In this document: positions 26,685 through 37,514 of the stretch, one piece after another
How positions within the stretch are numbered: position 1 is the stretch's first letter
Layout: every line of letters starts with the position of its first letter
Assembly (NCBI RefSeq): GCF_003574475.2
Contig: NZ_QLIS02000002.1
Coordinates: 248,001-312,000 of the forward strand
Length of the DNA: 64,000 nt
Source of the DNA: Pseudofrancisella aestuarii
GTDB taxonomy: Bacteria; Pseudomonadota; Gammaproteobacteria; Francisellales; Francisellaceae
Direction of reading: 5' to 3'
Position numbers and translations under genes: made by a program
The notes under the pieces: model-generated
Told to the model about the DNA's origin: nothing
Seen by the model: the letters and a program-made list of their open reading frames with translations, nothing else
Databases searched by the model: none

Positions 26685-26983
26685 CTTGCTTCTCCTTGTT
26701 TACAATAAATTTGATATAAACTTTCTAATATTCTATTAACATCATGGTTTTTTATGCTGTAATAAACAGTCTGAGATTGCTTTCTAGTTTTAACTAAGCT
26801 TTTTTCTCTTAACACTTTTAAGTGTTGAGAAAATGCTGATTGACTAAGGTTAGTGTGCTCAAGCAATTCTCCTACAGTCATTTCTTTTTGATTTAGTAAG
26901 CAAAGTATTATTAATCTATCTTCATGAGAAATAGCTTTGAGCATTTCAGAAGCTGACTTTGCATGTTCTCCAATTTCTTTCAT
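26681..26983 (-). CDS. ArsR-family regulator, two-cysteine BigR/SqrR-like
   Basis: The 100-residue winged-helix repressor has the ArsR recognition helix LSQSAFSQHLKVL. It has exactly two cysteines, Cys28 (LCLL) and Cys94 (IYC), 66 residues apart. The persulfide sensors BigR, SqrR and YgaV use cysteines at these structural positions (42 and 108 in BigR, also 66 apart) and release DNA when a sulfur bridge forms between them. It is first gene of the rhodanese/CoADR operon. A palindrome lies 29 bases upstream, so autoregulation by sulfane sulfur is likely. Confidence 0.88.
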   Translation of the reverse strand: MKEIGEHAKSASEMLKAISHEDRLIILCLLNQKEMTVGELLEHTNLSQSAFSQHLKVLREKSLVKTRKQSQTVYYSIKNHDVNRILESLYQIYCKQGEAR

Positions 26984-27011
26984 ATTTAGAGAAATCTAAA
27001 TTAGTTTTATA

Positions 27012-27033
27012 TATATTAGCATATACTAATATA
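27012..27033. promoter_or_regulatory. palindrome upstream of the rhodanese operon (likely ArsR/BigR-type operator)
   Basis: TATATTAG (27012-27019), a 6-base spacer, then CTAATATA (27026-27033) form a perfect 8-bp inverted repeat in the 154-base gap between the two regulator paralogues. Size, AT-richness and position before the operon's first gene suit an ArsR-family dimer site. Binding is inferred. Confidence 0.6.
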
Positions 27034-27137
27034 AAGTATACGAATTTAATCACTTTTTTATAAAAAAGCTATTAAAAATGCAATAGTTATAATATTTAGC
27101 AGTAATTTCTATTATTTATATTAGGTTTAAAGAAAAA

Positions 27138-27428
27138 TTAATTGCCACAATATATTTCATATAAGGTTTGCAGTATCTTATTTACTGAAGGATCTTTTAT
27201 ACTATAAAAAACAGTTTGCGATTCTTTTCTAGTTTTTACTAATTTCTTATCTCTTAAAACCTTTAAATGTTGAGAAAATGCTGATTGACTAAGGTTTGAA
27301 TGTTCTAAAAGTTCACTTACAGACATTTCCTTTTGATTCAATAAGCAGAGTATTTTTAAACGATCTTCATGAGAAATAGCTTTTAACATATCAGAAGCTT
27401 GTTTTGCATTTTGTTCTATTTCTTTCAT
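27138..27428 (-). CDS. second ArsR-family regulator, BigR/SqrR-like paralogue
   Basis: The 96-residue protein is closely similar to the regulator at 26681-26983 throughout, including the recognition helix LSQSAFSQHLKVL and the cysteine pair Cys28/Cys94 with the same 66-residue spacing. The copy is in the same orientation and 154 bases upstream, so it arose by tandem duplication. It is a single gene divergent from groES. It may compete for, or add to, control of the rhodanese operon, since that operator lies just past its 3' end. Confidence 0.85.
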   Translation of the reverse strand: MKEIEQNAKQASDMLKAISHEDRLKILCLLNQKEMSVSELLEHSNLSQSAFSQHLKVLRDKKLVKTRKESQTVFYSIKDPSVNKILQTLYEIYCGN

Positions 27429-27500
27429 CTAAACTAGCTATGTTAATGTTTCTAAATAAATATTGTAGCAAAAATATTTGTGTTACTTTTCTAATTTTTT

Positions 27501-27528
27501 CTTGAAAAATGTTTTTACGTCTCAATAT
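27501..27528 (+). promoter_or_regulatory. sigma-32-like promoter of groESL
   Basis: CTTGAA at 27501-27506 and CTCAATAT at 27521-27528, separated by 14 bases, fit the heat-shock sigma-32 consensus (CTTGAA, 13-17 bases, CCCCATNT) with mismatches in the -10. No CIRCE element (TTAGCACTC-N9-GAGTGCTAA) is visible, so control by HrcA is not expected. Confidence 0.55.
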
Positions 27529-27625
27529 TGTAAAGTGTAAAGCAAAAAAACTCTGGTGTAGTTTGAGCTTTATATAAGATTCAAAAAACTTTAAATATAA
27601 ATAATTACAGAGGAGTAATATTGTT

Positions 27626-29582
<1,957 letters not shown>

Positions 29583-29688
29583 TAAATTCGAAACTTTAAA
29601 TCTCTTTATCTTTTCTAAAATTTATAGTTCTATAGCTGAAATAATTATAAACTGTACCTTATAAATAATAATTTTTTATTCTATTTTT

Positions 29689-31038
29689 ATGGGTACAGTT
29701 AATTCCGATAATAAAGTCTTAGGTTTTAAAGATGTAACTATCATGGCTGTTACAGCTAATTTTGGTATTAGATGGATACCTGTAGCAGCATGTTTAGGAG
29801 CATCAGCTATATTCTTTTGGATATTAGGAGCTTTAGTTTTTTTCTTCCCGCTCGTTGTAATGGCAGTACAGCTATCAAGAAAATATCCTGATGAAGGAGG
29901 TCTTTATGCTTGGACTACTAGAGCGTTAGGAGAAAAATCAGGGTTTATAGTAGCTTGGCTTTATTGGATAAATACAATTTTCTATTATCCCGCAGTATTA
30001 ATATTTTTGGCGACAAATTTTGCTTATTTCATAGGTAGGCCGGATCTTATAACTAATAATTATTATATAACTATAGTTGTACTAACTGCTTTTTGGTTAG
30101 TTACATTTGTTAGTTTCTATGGTTTAAAAGCTAATAAGTATTTGGTTGATATAGGTGGGGTGCTAGGGTCATTTATTCCAGCTATTACTATTATAGTATT
30201 AGGTTTTACTGCATATTTTATAGCAGGTAAAAGCGCCACAGATTTTTCTGCGGCTAGTTTTCTTCCTCATGATAGTGTTTGGAATAACCTATCTACTCTA
30301 ACTATAATAATGTTTGCTATGGCTGGTATAGAAATAATACCTACATTTGCTAACTCAGTTAAAGATGCTAAGAAGAATCTATATTATGGTTTGATGACAG
30401 CGGCATTTATCCTATTTGGACTATATATATTAGGAACAATAGCGTTAAATTTGGTTGCTGCACCAGATAATATAAATAGTGCTTCAGGACTTATGGAAGC
30501 TTTTGAGATTATTGGTCAAAGGTTCGATTTAGCTTGGTTTCCAAAACTAATGGCATTTTTATTAACATTTGCAGAATTTGCAGCAGTTAGTATTTGGTTA
30601 TTGGCTCCAGTAGTCATGTTTTTTAAGTGTACTCCTAAAGGAATTTTACCTGAGTGGTTACATAAGACTAATAAATATGATTCCCCTAAAAATGCTTTGG
30701 TATTTATGGGTATTTTAGTAACAATAATAGTCTTACTAACTAATTTTTTACCATCTGTTGATGTTATGTATCAAGCATTAATATTGATGGCAACAGTCCT
30801 TTATTTTATACCTTATTTATATATGGTCGTCGCCTATATAAAGCTGATAAATAGTAAATTAAAATATTTATTTGGTTTGTTAGTTTTTGTCTCAACACTT
30901 CTTGGAATAGTATTTAGTTTTCAACCACCAGAGTCATTAACTACTTTTTCAGAGATAGCAATTTATGAATTAGAGTTAATTTTAGGGCCAGCAATATTTA
31001 TTGTAGTAGGCTGGTTGTTATATAAATTGAGGAAATAA
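29689..31038 (+). CDS. APC-superfamily amino acid permease
   Basis: The 449 residues contain about 12 hydrophobic segments. The first segment GFKDVTIMAVTANFGIRWIPVAA and the second-segment motif KYPDEGGLYAWTTRALGEKSGF (PDEGGxYxW) match amino acid-polyamine-organocation transporters, nearest to the glutamate:GABA antiporter (AGC/GadC) branch. The substrate is not determined. The gene follows groEL by 106 AT-rich bases in which I see no strong hairpin terminator. Confidence 0.82.
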   Translation: MGTVNSDNKVLGFKDVTIMAVTANFGIRWIPVAACLGASAIFFWILGALVFFFPLVVMAVQLSRKYPDEGGLYAWTTRALGEKSGFIVAWLYWINTIFYYPAVLIFLATNFAYFIGRPDLITNNYYITIVVLTAFWLVTFVSFYGLKANKYLVDIGGVLGSFIPAITIIVLGFTAYFIAGKSATDFSAASFLPHDSVWNNLSTLTIIMFAMAGIEIIPTFANSVKDAKKNLYYGLMTAAFILFGLYILGTIALNLVAAPDNINSASGLMEAFEIIGQRFDLAWFPKLMAFLLTFAEFAAVSIWLLAPVVMFFKCTPKGILPEWLHKTNKYDSPKNALVFMGILVTIIVLLTNFLPSVDVMYQALILMATVLYFIPYLYMVVAYIKLINSKLKYLFGLLVFVSTLLGIVFSFQPPESLTTFSEIAIYELELILGPAIFIVVGWLLYKLRK

Positions 31039-31039
31039 T

Positions 31040-31696
31040 TTAATCAATATATTTTTCTAATTCACTTCTCCATATATTATATCCTTTATAGTTTAAGTGG
31101 ATACCATCTGTAGAATAGTCATTAATAATTGAGCTATTGTTTGAAATTTTTGAATTTAAATCAATATATATTATATTTTCTTTAGTACAAAACTCTTTTA
31201 GGAGTTTATTTAATATTGTAACTTTGATATTAAACTTTTCATATTTTGTATATAGTGTGCTCTGAACTATTGGCTTTATATTATTTTTTTGAAGCGCAAG
31301 TATTATATTTTTGTAATTATTAAAAGTATCATTAATATCAAGGTTAAGAATAATGTCATTTATTCCTCCCATTATGAAGACTTTCTTTGGTTTTAATTTA
31401 TAAATATTATTTAGCCTATGTAAAAAGCCAACAGTTGTATCACCGTTAATCCCTCTATTGACTATAGTAGAGTTCTCTGTTCCTAAAAGCTCTTCCCAAT
31501 TTACACGAAAGGTTATTGAGTCTCCAAGCATAACAATATCAGCCATTTGAGTTTTGTATGATAAGTCATATAGATTAGTTTCTAGTAAATACTCAGGATT
31601 ATCCTTGCTGTAATTATAAGAAAATAAAAAATTTGGAAATATTAAAATTAAAATAAAAAGAGTTTTGATTATATTTTTCATATGTTTTATTACCAT
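31040..31696 (-). CDS. secreted SGNH/GDSL hydrolase
   Basis: The product has 218 residues with an N-terminal signal-like segment. SGNH blocks are visible: VMLGDSITFR (Ser60), NRGINGDTT (block II Gly), FIMGGINDI (block III Asn) and STDGIHLNYKGY (Asp-x-x-His). These enzymes are esterases or lipases, including acyl or acetyl esterases of the envelope. The start overlaps the SDR gene by 7 bases; an ATG at 31681 is an alternative. It is probably cotranscribed with the SDR. Confidence 0.8.
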   Translation of the reverse strand: MVIKHMKNIIKTLFILILIFPNFLFSYNYSKDNPEYLLETNLYDLSYKTQMADIVMLGDSITFRVNWEELLGTENSTIVNRGINGDTTVGFLHRLNNIYKLKPKKVFIMGGINDIILNLDINDTFNNYKNIILALQKNNIKPIVQSTLYTKYEKFNIKVTILNKLLKEFCTKENIIYIDLNSKISNNSSIINDYSTDGIHLNYKGYNIWRSELEKYID

Positions 31697-32523
31697 TTGT
31701 TAAAAAAGCTATCAGCTATACAGCTAGGTAATATTCTTTTAAATATAGCCATTAACCAAGTTGCTTTTGTTATATAGTATCGTGGTTTAGGTTTTTTTGA
31801 ATTAACTATTTCTTCAACAACCTTTGCTACAGATGTAGTCTCTTCTTTAAAAGGAACCTTTTTACGAATTCCTTCAAGTAGCTTTTGATATTCTTCTTTA
31901 TGTATTGAAGTTTCAAATTCTACATTTTCTACTGTTTTAAGAGAATTTTCTCTAAATTTACTAGTGATAGGACCTGTATTTAACGTGCTCATAAAAATAT
32001 TAGAGCCTCTTAATTCCAGTCTCATAGTGTCAGCTAAGCCTTCCACAGCATATTTACTAGCATTATAGGCACCGCGATATTTTAGTGAGATAAGTCCAAG
32101 GACTGAACTATGTTGTATGATTTTACCATGTCCTTGTTTTCTCATGATTTTTAGAGCTTTACAAGTTAGATTATGTAAGGCAAATACATTAGTCTCGAAT
32201 TGTTCTTTTAAATATTTCGTAGGGATATCTTCAAGGGCACCAGCTTGCCCGTAGCCAGCATTATTAAATAAGACATCAAGCTTTCCATCAGTTTTAATAA
32301 GTATTTCATCAAAAGCTCTATTTATTTGTTCTTCATTATTTACATTTATAAGATAAGTGTCAAAGCCTTCTGATATAAGTAAATCAACATCTTTTTGTTG
32401 TCTAGCAGATGCAAAAACAGTATGTCCTAAATCTTTAAGGTATTTAGCAGTTGCATAGCCAATTCCACCATGGGAGCATCCAGTAATTAATATTGTTTGT
32501 TTTTTCATATCTAAATATTTCAT
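31690..32523 (-). CDS. short-chain dehydrogenase/reductase
   Basis: The 277-residue NAD(P)-dependent oxidoreductase of the classical SDR family has TGCSHGGIGYATA (cofactor loop), NNAGYGQAGAL, catalytic Ser in QHSSVLG, and YNASKYA (Tyr-x-x-x-Lys). The C-terminal segment, with a substrate-loop region and a hydrophobic end, is typical of members acting on lipids or retinol-like alcohols. The substrate is unknown. Confidence 0.88.
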   Translation of the reverse strand: MKYLDMKKQTILITGCSHGGIGYATAKYLKDLGHTVFASARQQKDVDLLISEGFDTYLINVNNEEQINRAFDEILIKTDGKLDVLFNNAGYGQAGALEDIPTKYLKEQFETNVFALHNLTCKALKIMRKQGHGKIIQHSSVLGLISLKYRGAYNASKYAVEGLADTMRLELRGSNIFMSTLNTGPITSKFRENSLKTVENVEFETSIHKEEYQKLLEGIRKKVPFKEETTSVAKVVEEIVNSKKPKPRYYITKATWLMAIFKRILPSCIADSFFNKW

Positions 32524-32594
32524 TCTAATAACTGAAATTAGTTTAAGTTAAATATGTTGTTATGTAAAATTACTTTTATTTCATATATCAGCAG

Positions 32595-33086
32595 ATGAAT
32601 ATTAAAAGGGCTCGTAAGGTCATTAAGTTAAAAAAGACGGTGGCTAATACTAGAGGTCTTTCTTTTATTCAGGCTAGGTTATTAAATAAAAAGTTTTGGT
32701 CGTTTAGTTATGGGTCTATTGCTAGGGCATTAATGATTGGTATGTTCTGGATGATGATACCCATGCCATTTCAAATGATACCCGCAGTTGTTATGTCTGT
32801 GTATTTCAGAGCAAACATTCCTATAACTCTTATTTGCGTCTGGTTAAGTAATCCTGTTACATGGCTTCCAATATACTTTACTAACTACTTATTTGGCTGT
32901 TATATGCTTAATATCAAGATTAATGTTATTGATTGGCAAAGCTATGCAGCTTATATGATTGATCATATATATGATTTTTGGAAACCACTATATTTAGGAA
33001 GTATAGTAGGGGGTATGATTCTTGGTGGTATTTGTTTTACTTTAGTTTATGTAGTAAAGTTTTTGAGAAATATATTTAAAGTTTAA
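32595..33086 (+). CDS. DUF2062 membrane protein
   Basis: The product has 163 residues. A basic N-terminus is followed by the DUF2062 core, with SIARALMIGMFWMMIPMPFQ, then FRANIPITLICVWLSNPVTW, and two later hydrophobic segments. The family is widespread in proteobacteria; its function is unknown. It is divergent from the SDR gene and converges on the HTH gene with a 2-base gap. Confidence 0.85.
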   Translation: MNIKRARKVIKLKKTVANTRGLSFIQARLLNKKFWSFSYGSIARALMIGMFWMMIPMPFQMIPAVVMSVYFRANIPITLICVWLSNPVTWLPIYFTNYLFGCYMLNIKINVIDWQSYAAYMIDHIYDFWKPLYLGSIVGGMILGGICFTLVYVVKFLRNIFKV

Positions 33087-33088
33087 AG

Positions 33089-33550
33089 TTAACTTCTTCT
33101 AAATTTATTAAAAATCTTTTTGATTAAACCAGTATTTTCATTATCAAACTCACTATCTATAGTTTCTAGTCTAGAAAAGTCTTCTTTAATAATTAATTCT
33201 ACTTCCTCTCGTTTTAGTGTTTCTTCTATATTTTCTTTAGGTGTTTCTTCTATATTTTCTTTAGGTGTTTCTTCTAAGTCACTTTCAGGACTCTCATTGA
33301 AAGAAAGATCTAAAGTATGCATTTTGGGTTTCTTGCTTTGTTTTGTTGAGTATTTATTTTCAACTGTACTAAATGACCCATCTGACTCTTTAATAAGAAA
33401 GCCTTGATCAACTAGGGCTTTTCTATATTTATATATAGTACTTTTAGAAATACCAAGATCATCAGCCAATTTAGCAGCACTTTCATTTTTTTCTATACAT
33501 TGAATTATAGCTCTTTTTATAGCTAGCTCTTTCTCTCTAGGGATCTTCAT
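33089..33550 (-). CDS. helix-turn-helix protein with acidic repeat tail
   Basis: The product has 153 residues. The first 60 form an HTH/winged-helix domain (AAKLADDLGISKSTIYKYRKALVDQGFL). The rest is hydrophilic and acidic, with an 8-residue repeat (EETPKENI) encoded by a 24-base tandem repeat, and a basic end (KKIFNKFRRS). It is likely a DNA-binding protein. The target is unknown. Confidence 0.65.
   Translation of the reverse strand: MKIPREKELAIKRAIIQCIEKNESAAKLADDLGISKSTIYKYRKALVDQGFLIKESDGSFSTVENKYSTKQSKKPKMHTLDLSFNESPESDLEETPKENIEETPKENIEETLKREEVELIIKEDFSRLETIDSEFDNENTGLIKKIFNKFRRS
33217..33275 (+). repeat. 24-bp tandem repeat in the HTH gene
   Basis: About 2.5 copies of a 24-base unit begin at 33217, 33241 and 33265. 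They encode the acidic EETPKENI repeats in frame. Confidence 0.9.
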
Positions 33551-33600
33551 AGTTTAAGAAACAAAAACTCCATGGTTTGATTATATATTAGATTATTTGC

Positions 33601-34779
33601 TTATACAACTTGCCCAGAAGCCCATCCTGATGCCCATGCCCATTGAAAATTATATCCTCCAAGCCAACCTGTTACATCAACAACTTCACCTATAAAAAAT
33701 AGACCTTTTATTTTTTCAGATTCCATTGTCTTAGATGACAATTCATTACAGCATACTCCACCTAGAGTTACTTCTGCTGTTTTATAGCCTTCTGTTGTTT
33801 TAGGTTTTAATTTCCAACTATGTAAAGAGTCATTAATAAAATCTATATCTTTTTGTGATAGGTTAGGAATGCTTTTATCCAGAAGCTCTGCTAAGAAAAA
33901 TGTAGTTATAAAATTTTTAGGAAAGAGTTTTGCTAATGTGTTTTTTAAGCTTACTTTTGAGCCTCTATTTTTCTCCTCTTCTAAAAAGGATTTAATATTT
34001 GTAGAAGGAGATAAGTTTATAGTTATTTCTTCTCCTTCCAGCCAATAAGAAGATATTTGTAATATAGCAGGGCCACTTAGGCCTTTGTGCGTGAAAAGTA
34101 TATTCTCATCAAAACTAGCACGATCATTATAAACATTACAGAAAATAGATATGCCTTTTAAATTCGAATATTTTTCAAGGTCTTTATTATTGAAAATAAA
34201 TGGTACTAATCCAGCTCTATATGGATGCACAGTTAAACCAAACTGTTTTGCTATTTTATAGCCAAAGCCGGTTGCTCCCATAGTTGGGATAGATAATCCA
34301 CCTGTAGCTATGACAAGAGATTCACAGCTATAGTCTTGAGATTCTGTTATTATGAGAAAATTAGACTGTTCTTTATATACTTTATTAATTTTTGTTTCTA
34401 ACTTTATTTCAACATTATATTTGTCACATTCAGATAAAAGCATATTAACGATATCTTTAGCTTTATTATCGCAAAATAATTGTCCTAAGGTTTTTTCATG
34501 ATATGCAATTGAATATTCATTTACTAAGCCTATAAAGTCCCATTGAGTATATCTTTTGATAGCAGATTTCATAAAATGAGGATTGTTAGAAAGATACTTG
34601 TCAGGAGCGATATTATAATTAGTGAAATTACAACGTCCACCACCAGACATTAGAATTTTCTTACCTACTTTATTAGCATGGTCTAGCACAAGTACCTTAC
34701 GATTTTTCTTACCGGCCTCTATGGCACACATAAGACCCGCAGCACCAGCACCTATAATTATTACATCGTAATTGGACAA
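33601..34779 (-). CDS. HI0933/YhiN-family flavoprotein
   Basis: The 392-residue NAD(P)/FAD-dependent oxidoreductase begins DVIIIGAGAAGLMCA (dinucleotide-binding GxGxxG). It has the family motif GKKILMSGGGRCNFTN, a second VIATGGLSIPTMGATG, the late TLGGVCCNELSSKTMES, and ends with GEVVDVTGWLGGYNFQWAWASG. Family members include BaiN-like enzymes; for most, the substrate is unknown. It is monocistronic and follows the gdhA terminator. Confidence 0.92.
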   Translation of the reverse strand: MSNYDVIIIGAGAAGLMCAIEAGKKNRKVLVLDHANKVGKKILMSGGGRCNFTNYNIAPDKYLSNNPHFMKSAIKRYTQWDFIGLVNEYSIAYHEKTLGQLFCDNKAKDIVNMLLSECDKYNVEIKLETKINKVYKEQSNFLIITESQDYSCESLVIATGGLSIPTMGATGFGYKIAKQFGLTVHPYRAGLVPFIFNNKDLEKYSNLKGISIFCNVYNDRASFDENILFTHKGLSGPAILQISSYWLEGEEITINLSPSTNIKSFLEEEKNRGSKVSLKNTLAKLFPKNFITTFFLAELLDKSIPNLSQKDIDFINDSLHSWKLKPKTTEGYKTAEVTLGGVCCNELSSKTMESEKIKGLFFIGEVVDVTGWLGGYNFQWAWASGWASGQVV

Positions 34780-34885
34780 TTTACTTTTAAAAGAAATTTT
34801 TGATATTGATAATTGTACACAATATTTTTTAAATCAATGAAAATAAAAAGATAATAATTTTGAATTATTTTTTATAGAGAAAATA

Positions 34886-34907
34886 TCACCTACAGATTAG
34901 TAGGTGA
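34886..34907 (-). terminator. hairpin terminator of gdhA
   Basis: TCACCTAC / GTAGGTGA is a perfect 8-bp stem with a 6-base loop, 22 bases past the gdhA stop. On the minus strand it is followed by a T-rich but imperfect run (TATTTTCTC), so termination is probable, not certain. Confidence 0.55.
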
Positions 34908-34928
34908 GATGATATATAGAGAGTTTTA

Positions 34929-36278
34929 TTAATATCTACCTTGTTGAATCATCGCTTCAGCAACTTTTTCAAAACCAGCAAGGTTTGCACCAGCTACTAA
35001 GTTATAACCAAGACCATATTTTTCACTAGCATTTTTACAAGCATTGAAAATATTACCCATGATTTGACGTAACTTAGCTTCAACTTCTTCAGCAGTCCAA
35101 GAAAGTCTAGCAGAGTTTTGACACATTTCTAAACCAGAAGTAGCAACTCCACCAGCATTTGCAGCTTTACCTGGAGCAAGAATTACACCTTTGCTCATCG
35201 CAAACTCAATAGCTTCATTTGTTGTTGGCATGTTAGATGCTTCAACGATGTATTTAACACCGCCTTTGATAAGTTTCTTAACATCATCAACATCAATTTC
35301 ATTTTGAGTAGCAGAAGGGATAGCGATGTCAGCTTTTACGCCCCAAGGTTTTTCACCTGCATGCCAAGTAGCACCAAATTTATGAGCATAGTCTTCCATA
35401 GAAACTTCGCCATTACGGATTTTTAATAAGAAGTCGATCTTCTCATCAGTTGTAATACCTGTTGGATCATATACATAACCTTTAGAACCAGATATAGTAA
35501 CGACTTTACCACCTAATTGAGCTATTTTCTTACATACTCCCCATGATACGTTTCCATATCCAGATACAACTACAGTTTTACCTTGGATAGAGTCACCAGC
35601 ATGTCTTAACATTTCGTCTAAGAAGAATACAGCACCATAACCAGTAGCTTCAGGACGAATTAAGCTTCCGCCTGACTCTAAAGATTTACCAGTTAATACA
35701 CCATTCTCAAAAGCGCCACGGATTCTTCTGTATTGACCATACATATAACCAATTTCTTTACCACCAACACCAATATCACCAGCAGGAACGTCAACGTCTG
35801 GTCCAATGTGTCTTTGTAACTCTGTCATGAAGCTTTGGCAGAAGTTCATGATTTCAGCATCAGTTTTACCTTTTGGATCAAAATCAGAACCACCTTTACC
35901 ACCACCCATAGGAAGTGTTGTTAAACTATTTTTGAAGATTTGTTCAAAACCTAAGAATTTGATAATTCCAGAATATACGCTAGGGTGGAATCTTATACCA
36001 CCTTTATAAGGACCAATAGCTCCGTTAAATTGATATCTATAACCTCTGTTTACTTGAACGTTTCCATCTTTATCAATCCATGGAACTCTAAAAGTAATTC
36101 CTCTTTCAGGTTCAACGATTCTTTCAAGGATATTCTCTTTAATATATTTAGGATTTTTTTCTAGAGCTGGCTTCAAAGTGTGAAGAACTTCTTTTACCGC
36201 TTGGATAAACTCTTTTTCATGAGAGTCTCTTTTTTCAACTTCAGCTATTACTTTATCAATATACTGTTGAGCATTCAT
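34929..36278 (-). CDS. gdhA: NADP-type glutamate dehydrogenase
   Basis: GdhA interconverts 2-oxoglutarate plus ammonia and glutamate. The 449-residue product is the hexameric short form (family 447-450). It has the substrate lysine in PMGGGKGGSDFDPKGK, VPAGDIGVGGKEIGYM, and the cofactor fold VVVSGYGNVSWG. The last residues GANLAGFEKVAEAM are conserved. AAAGGAGA precedes the start. The neighbouring aminotransferase on the same strand, 39 bases upstream, uses the same amino-donor pool and may be in the same transcript. Confidence 0.95.
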   Translation of the reverse strand: MNAQQYIDKVIAEVEKRDSHEKEFIQAVKEVLHTLKPALEKNPKYIKENILERIVEPERGITFRVPWIDKDGNVQVNRGYRYQFNGAIGPYKGGIRFHPSVYSGIIKFLGFEQIFKNSLTTLPMGGGKGGSDFDPKGKTDAEIMNFCQSFMTELQRHIGPDVDVPAGDIGVGGKEIGYMYGQYRRIRGAFENGVLTGKSLESGGSLIRPEATGYGAVFFLDEMLRHAGDSIQGKTVVVSGYGNVSWGVCKKIAQLGGKVVTISGSKGYVYDPTGITTDEKIDFLLKIRNGEVSMEDYAHKFGATWHAGEKPWGVKADIAIPSATQNEIDVDDVKKLIKGGVKYIVEASNMPTTNEAIEFAMSKGVILAPGKAANAGGVATSGLEMCQNSARLSWTAEEVEAKLRQIMGNIFNACKNASEKYGLGYNLVAGANLAGFEKVAEAMIQQGRY

Positions 36279-36317
36279 ATTTTAAGTCTCCTTTGTGAAA
36301 TTACAACGTTTTTAAAA

Positions 36318-37514
36318 TTATTTATTAACTTTAATATAAGCTTCTAGACCTTTTTTTAGTAGTTCCATAGCTCTTATAAGATCCTTCTCTTCTAAGATGT
36401 AAGCAATTCTTACCTCATCTTTACCTAAACCTTTTGTTGCATAAAAGTCAGCAACTGGAGAAAACATGACTGTATCACCATTGTCGTCGAACTCTTGAAG
36501 CATCCATAATGCAAATTTCTCAGCATCATCTATTGGTAGTTTAGCAATAATATAAAAAGCACCGGTAGGTTTTTTACACACAACACCATTAATTTTTGAT
36601 AATACATCAAAAGTTATATCTCTTCTTTTCATGTATTCTTTATTCACATCATCAAGATATTTTTGCTCAACTTTATATAGAGCTGCAGCACCAAGTTGTT
36701 CTAAAGTAGGTACGCATAATCTAGATTGACATAATTTGATAACTTCTTTTATGAAGTCTTTATTTTTAGAGCATAAAGAACCTATTCTAGCACCACAAGC
36801 ACTATATCTTTTTGATACTGAGTCAACAATAATTACTCTGTCTTCAACACCTTTTATGTTACCAAAAGATGTGCAAGTTAAACCATCATAAGTAAATTCA
36901 CGATAAACTTCATCAGATATAATCCAAAGATTTTTTTCTTTAGCAACTTCTGCAAGTATTTCTAATTCCTCTTTAGAGTAAACAACACCCGTAGGGTTAC
37001 CTGGGTTAGAAATCATAATAGCTCTTGTTTTAGGAGTTACTCTAGCTAAAATTTCTTCTTTTGAAGGTAGATGGAATCCATTTTCAGCAGTTGTTGTGAT
37101 AGGGTTTATTGAAACGTTAACTCCAGTAGTGAAACCATTATAGTTTGTATAGAATGGTTCAGGAACTAGTATTTCTTCGCCAGCATCACATGTTGCAACA
37201 ACTGCAAATATAAGAGCTTCAGATCCACCATTTGTAATTAAGATTTCATCTTCATTATAAGTAATACCAAATCTTTTGTAGTACTCAGAAATAGCTTTAA
37301 TTAGACTAGGTTCACCATTTGAAAAAGAATATGCTATAACTTCGCTATCATAATTTCTAACAGCTTCCATAAACTCTTTTGGAGTTTTAATATCTGGCTG
37401 ACCAATATTTAAATGATAGACTTTTTTCCCTTTCTTTTTTGCTTGTTCAGCGAATGGCACAAGTTTCCTCACAGGTGATTGTTGCATCGCCTGAACTCTT
37501 TTAGAAAGTTGCAT
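36318..37514 (-). CDS. class I/II PLP aminotransferase
   Basis: The 398-residue fold-type I aminotransferase is of the aspartate/alanine type: HLNIGQPDIKTP, ITNGGSEAL (phosphate loop), ISNPGNPTGVVYS, SDEVYREF (pyridine Asp) and DSVSKRYSACGARIG (cofactor Lys). I start it at 37514, where AAGGAGA sits 6-7 bases upstream; a 14-codon longer frame has no ribosome site. Substrate preference is not determined. It lies directly upstream of gdhA. Confidence 0.92.
   Translation of the reverse strand: MQLSKRVQAMQQSPVRKLVPFAEQAKKKGKKVYHLNIGQPDIKTPKEFMEAVRNYDSEVIAYSFSNGEPSLIKAISEYYKRFGITYNEDEILITNGGSEALIFAVVATCDAGEEILVPEPFYTNYNGFTTGVNVSINPITTTAENGFHLPSKEEILARVTPKTRAIMISNPGNPTGVVYSKEELEILAEVAKEKNLWIISDEVYREFTYDGLTCTSFGNIKGVEDRVIIVDSVSKRYSACGARIGSLCSKNKDFIKEVIKLCQSRLCVPTLEQLGAAALYKVEQKYLDDVNKEYMKRRDITFDVLSKINGVVCKKPTGAFYIIAKLPIDDAEKFALWMLQEFDDNGDTVMFSPVADFYATKGLGKDEVRIAYILEEKDLIRAMELLKKGLEAYIKVNK

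Noticed and set aside
27429-27625. CIRCE element ahead of groES
   Set aside because: No TTAGCACTC-N9-GAGTGCTAA inverted repeat is visible; a sigma-32-like promoter is the better reading.
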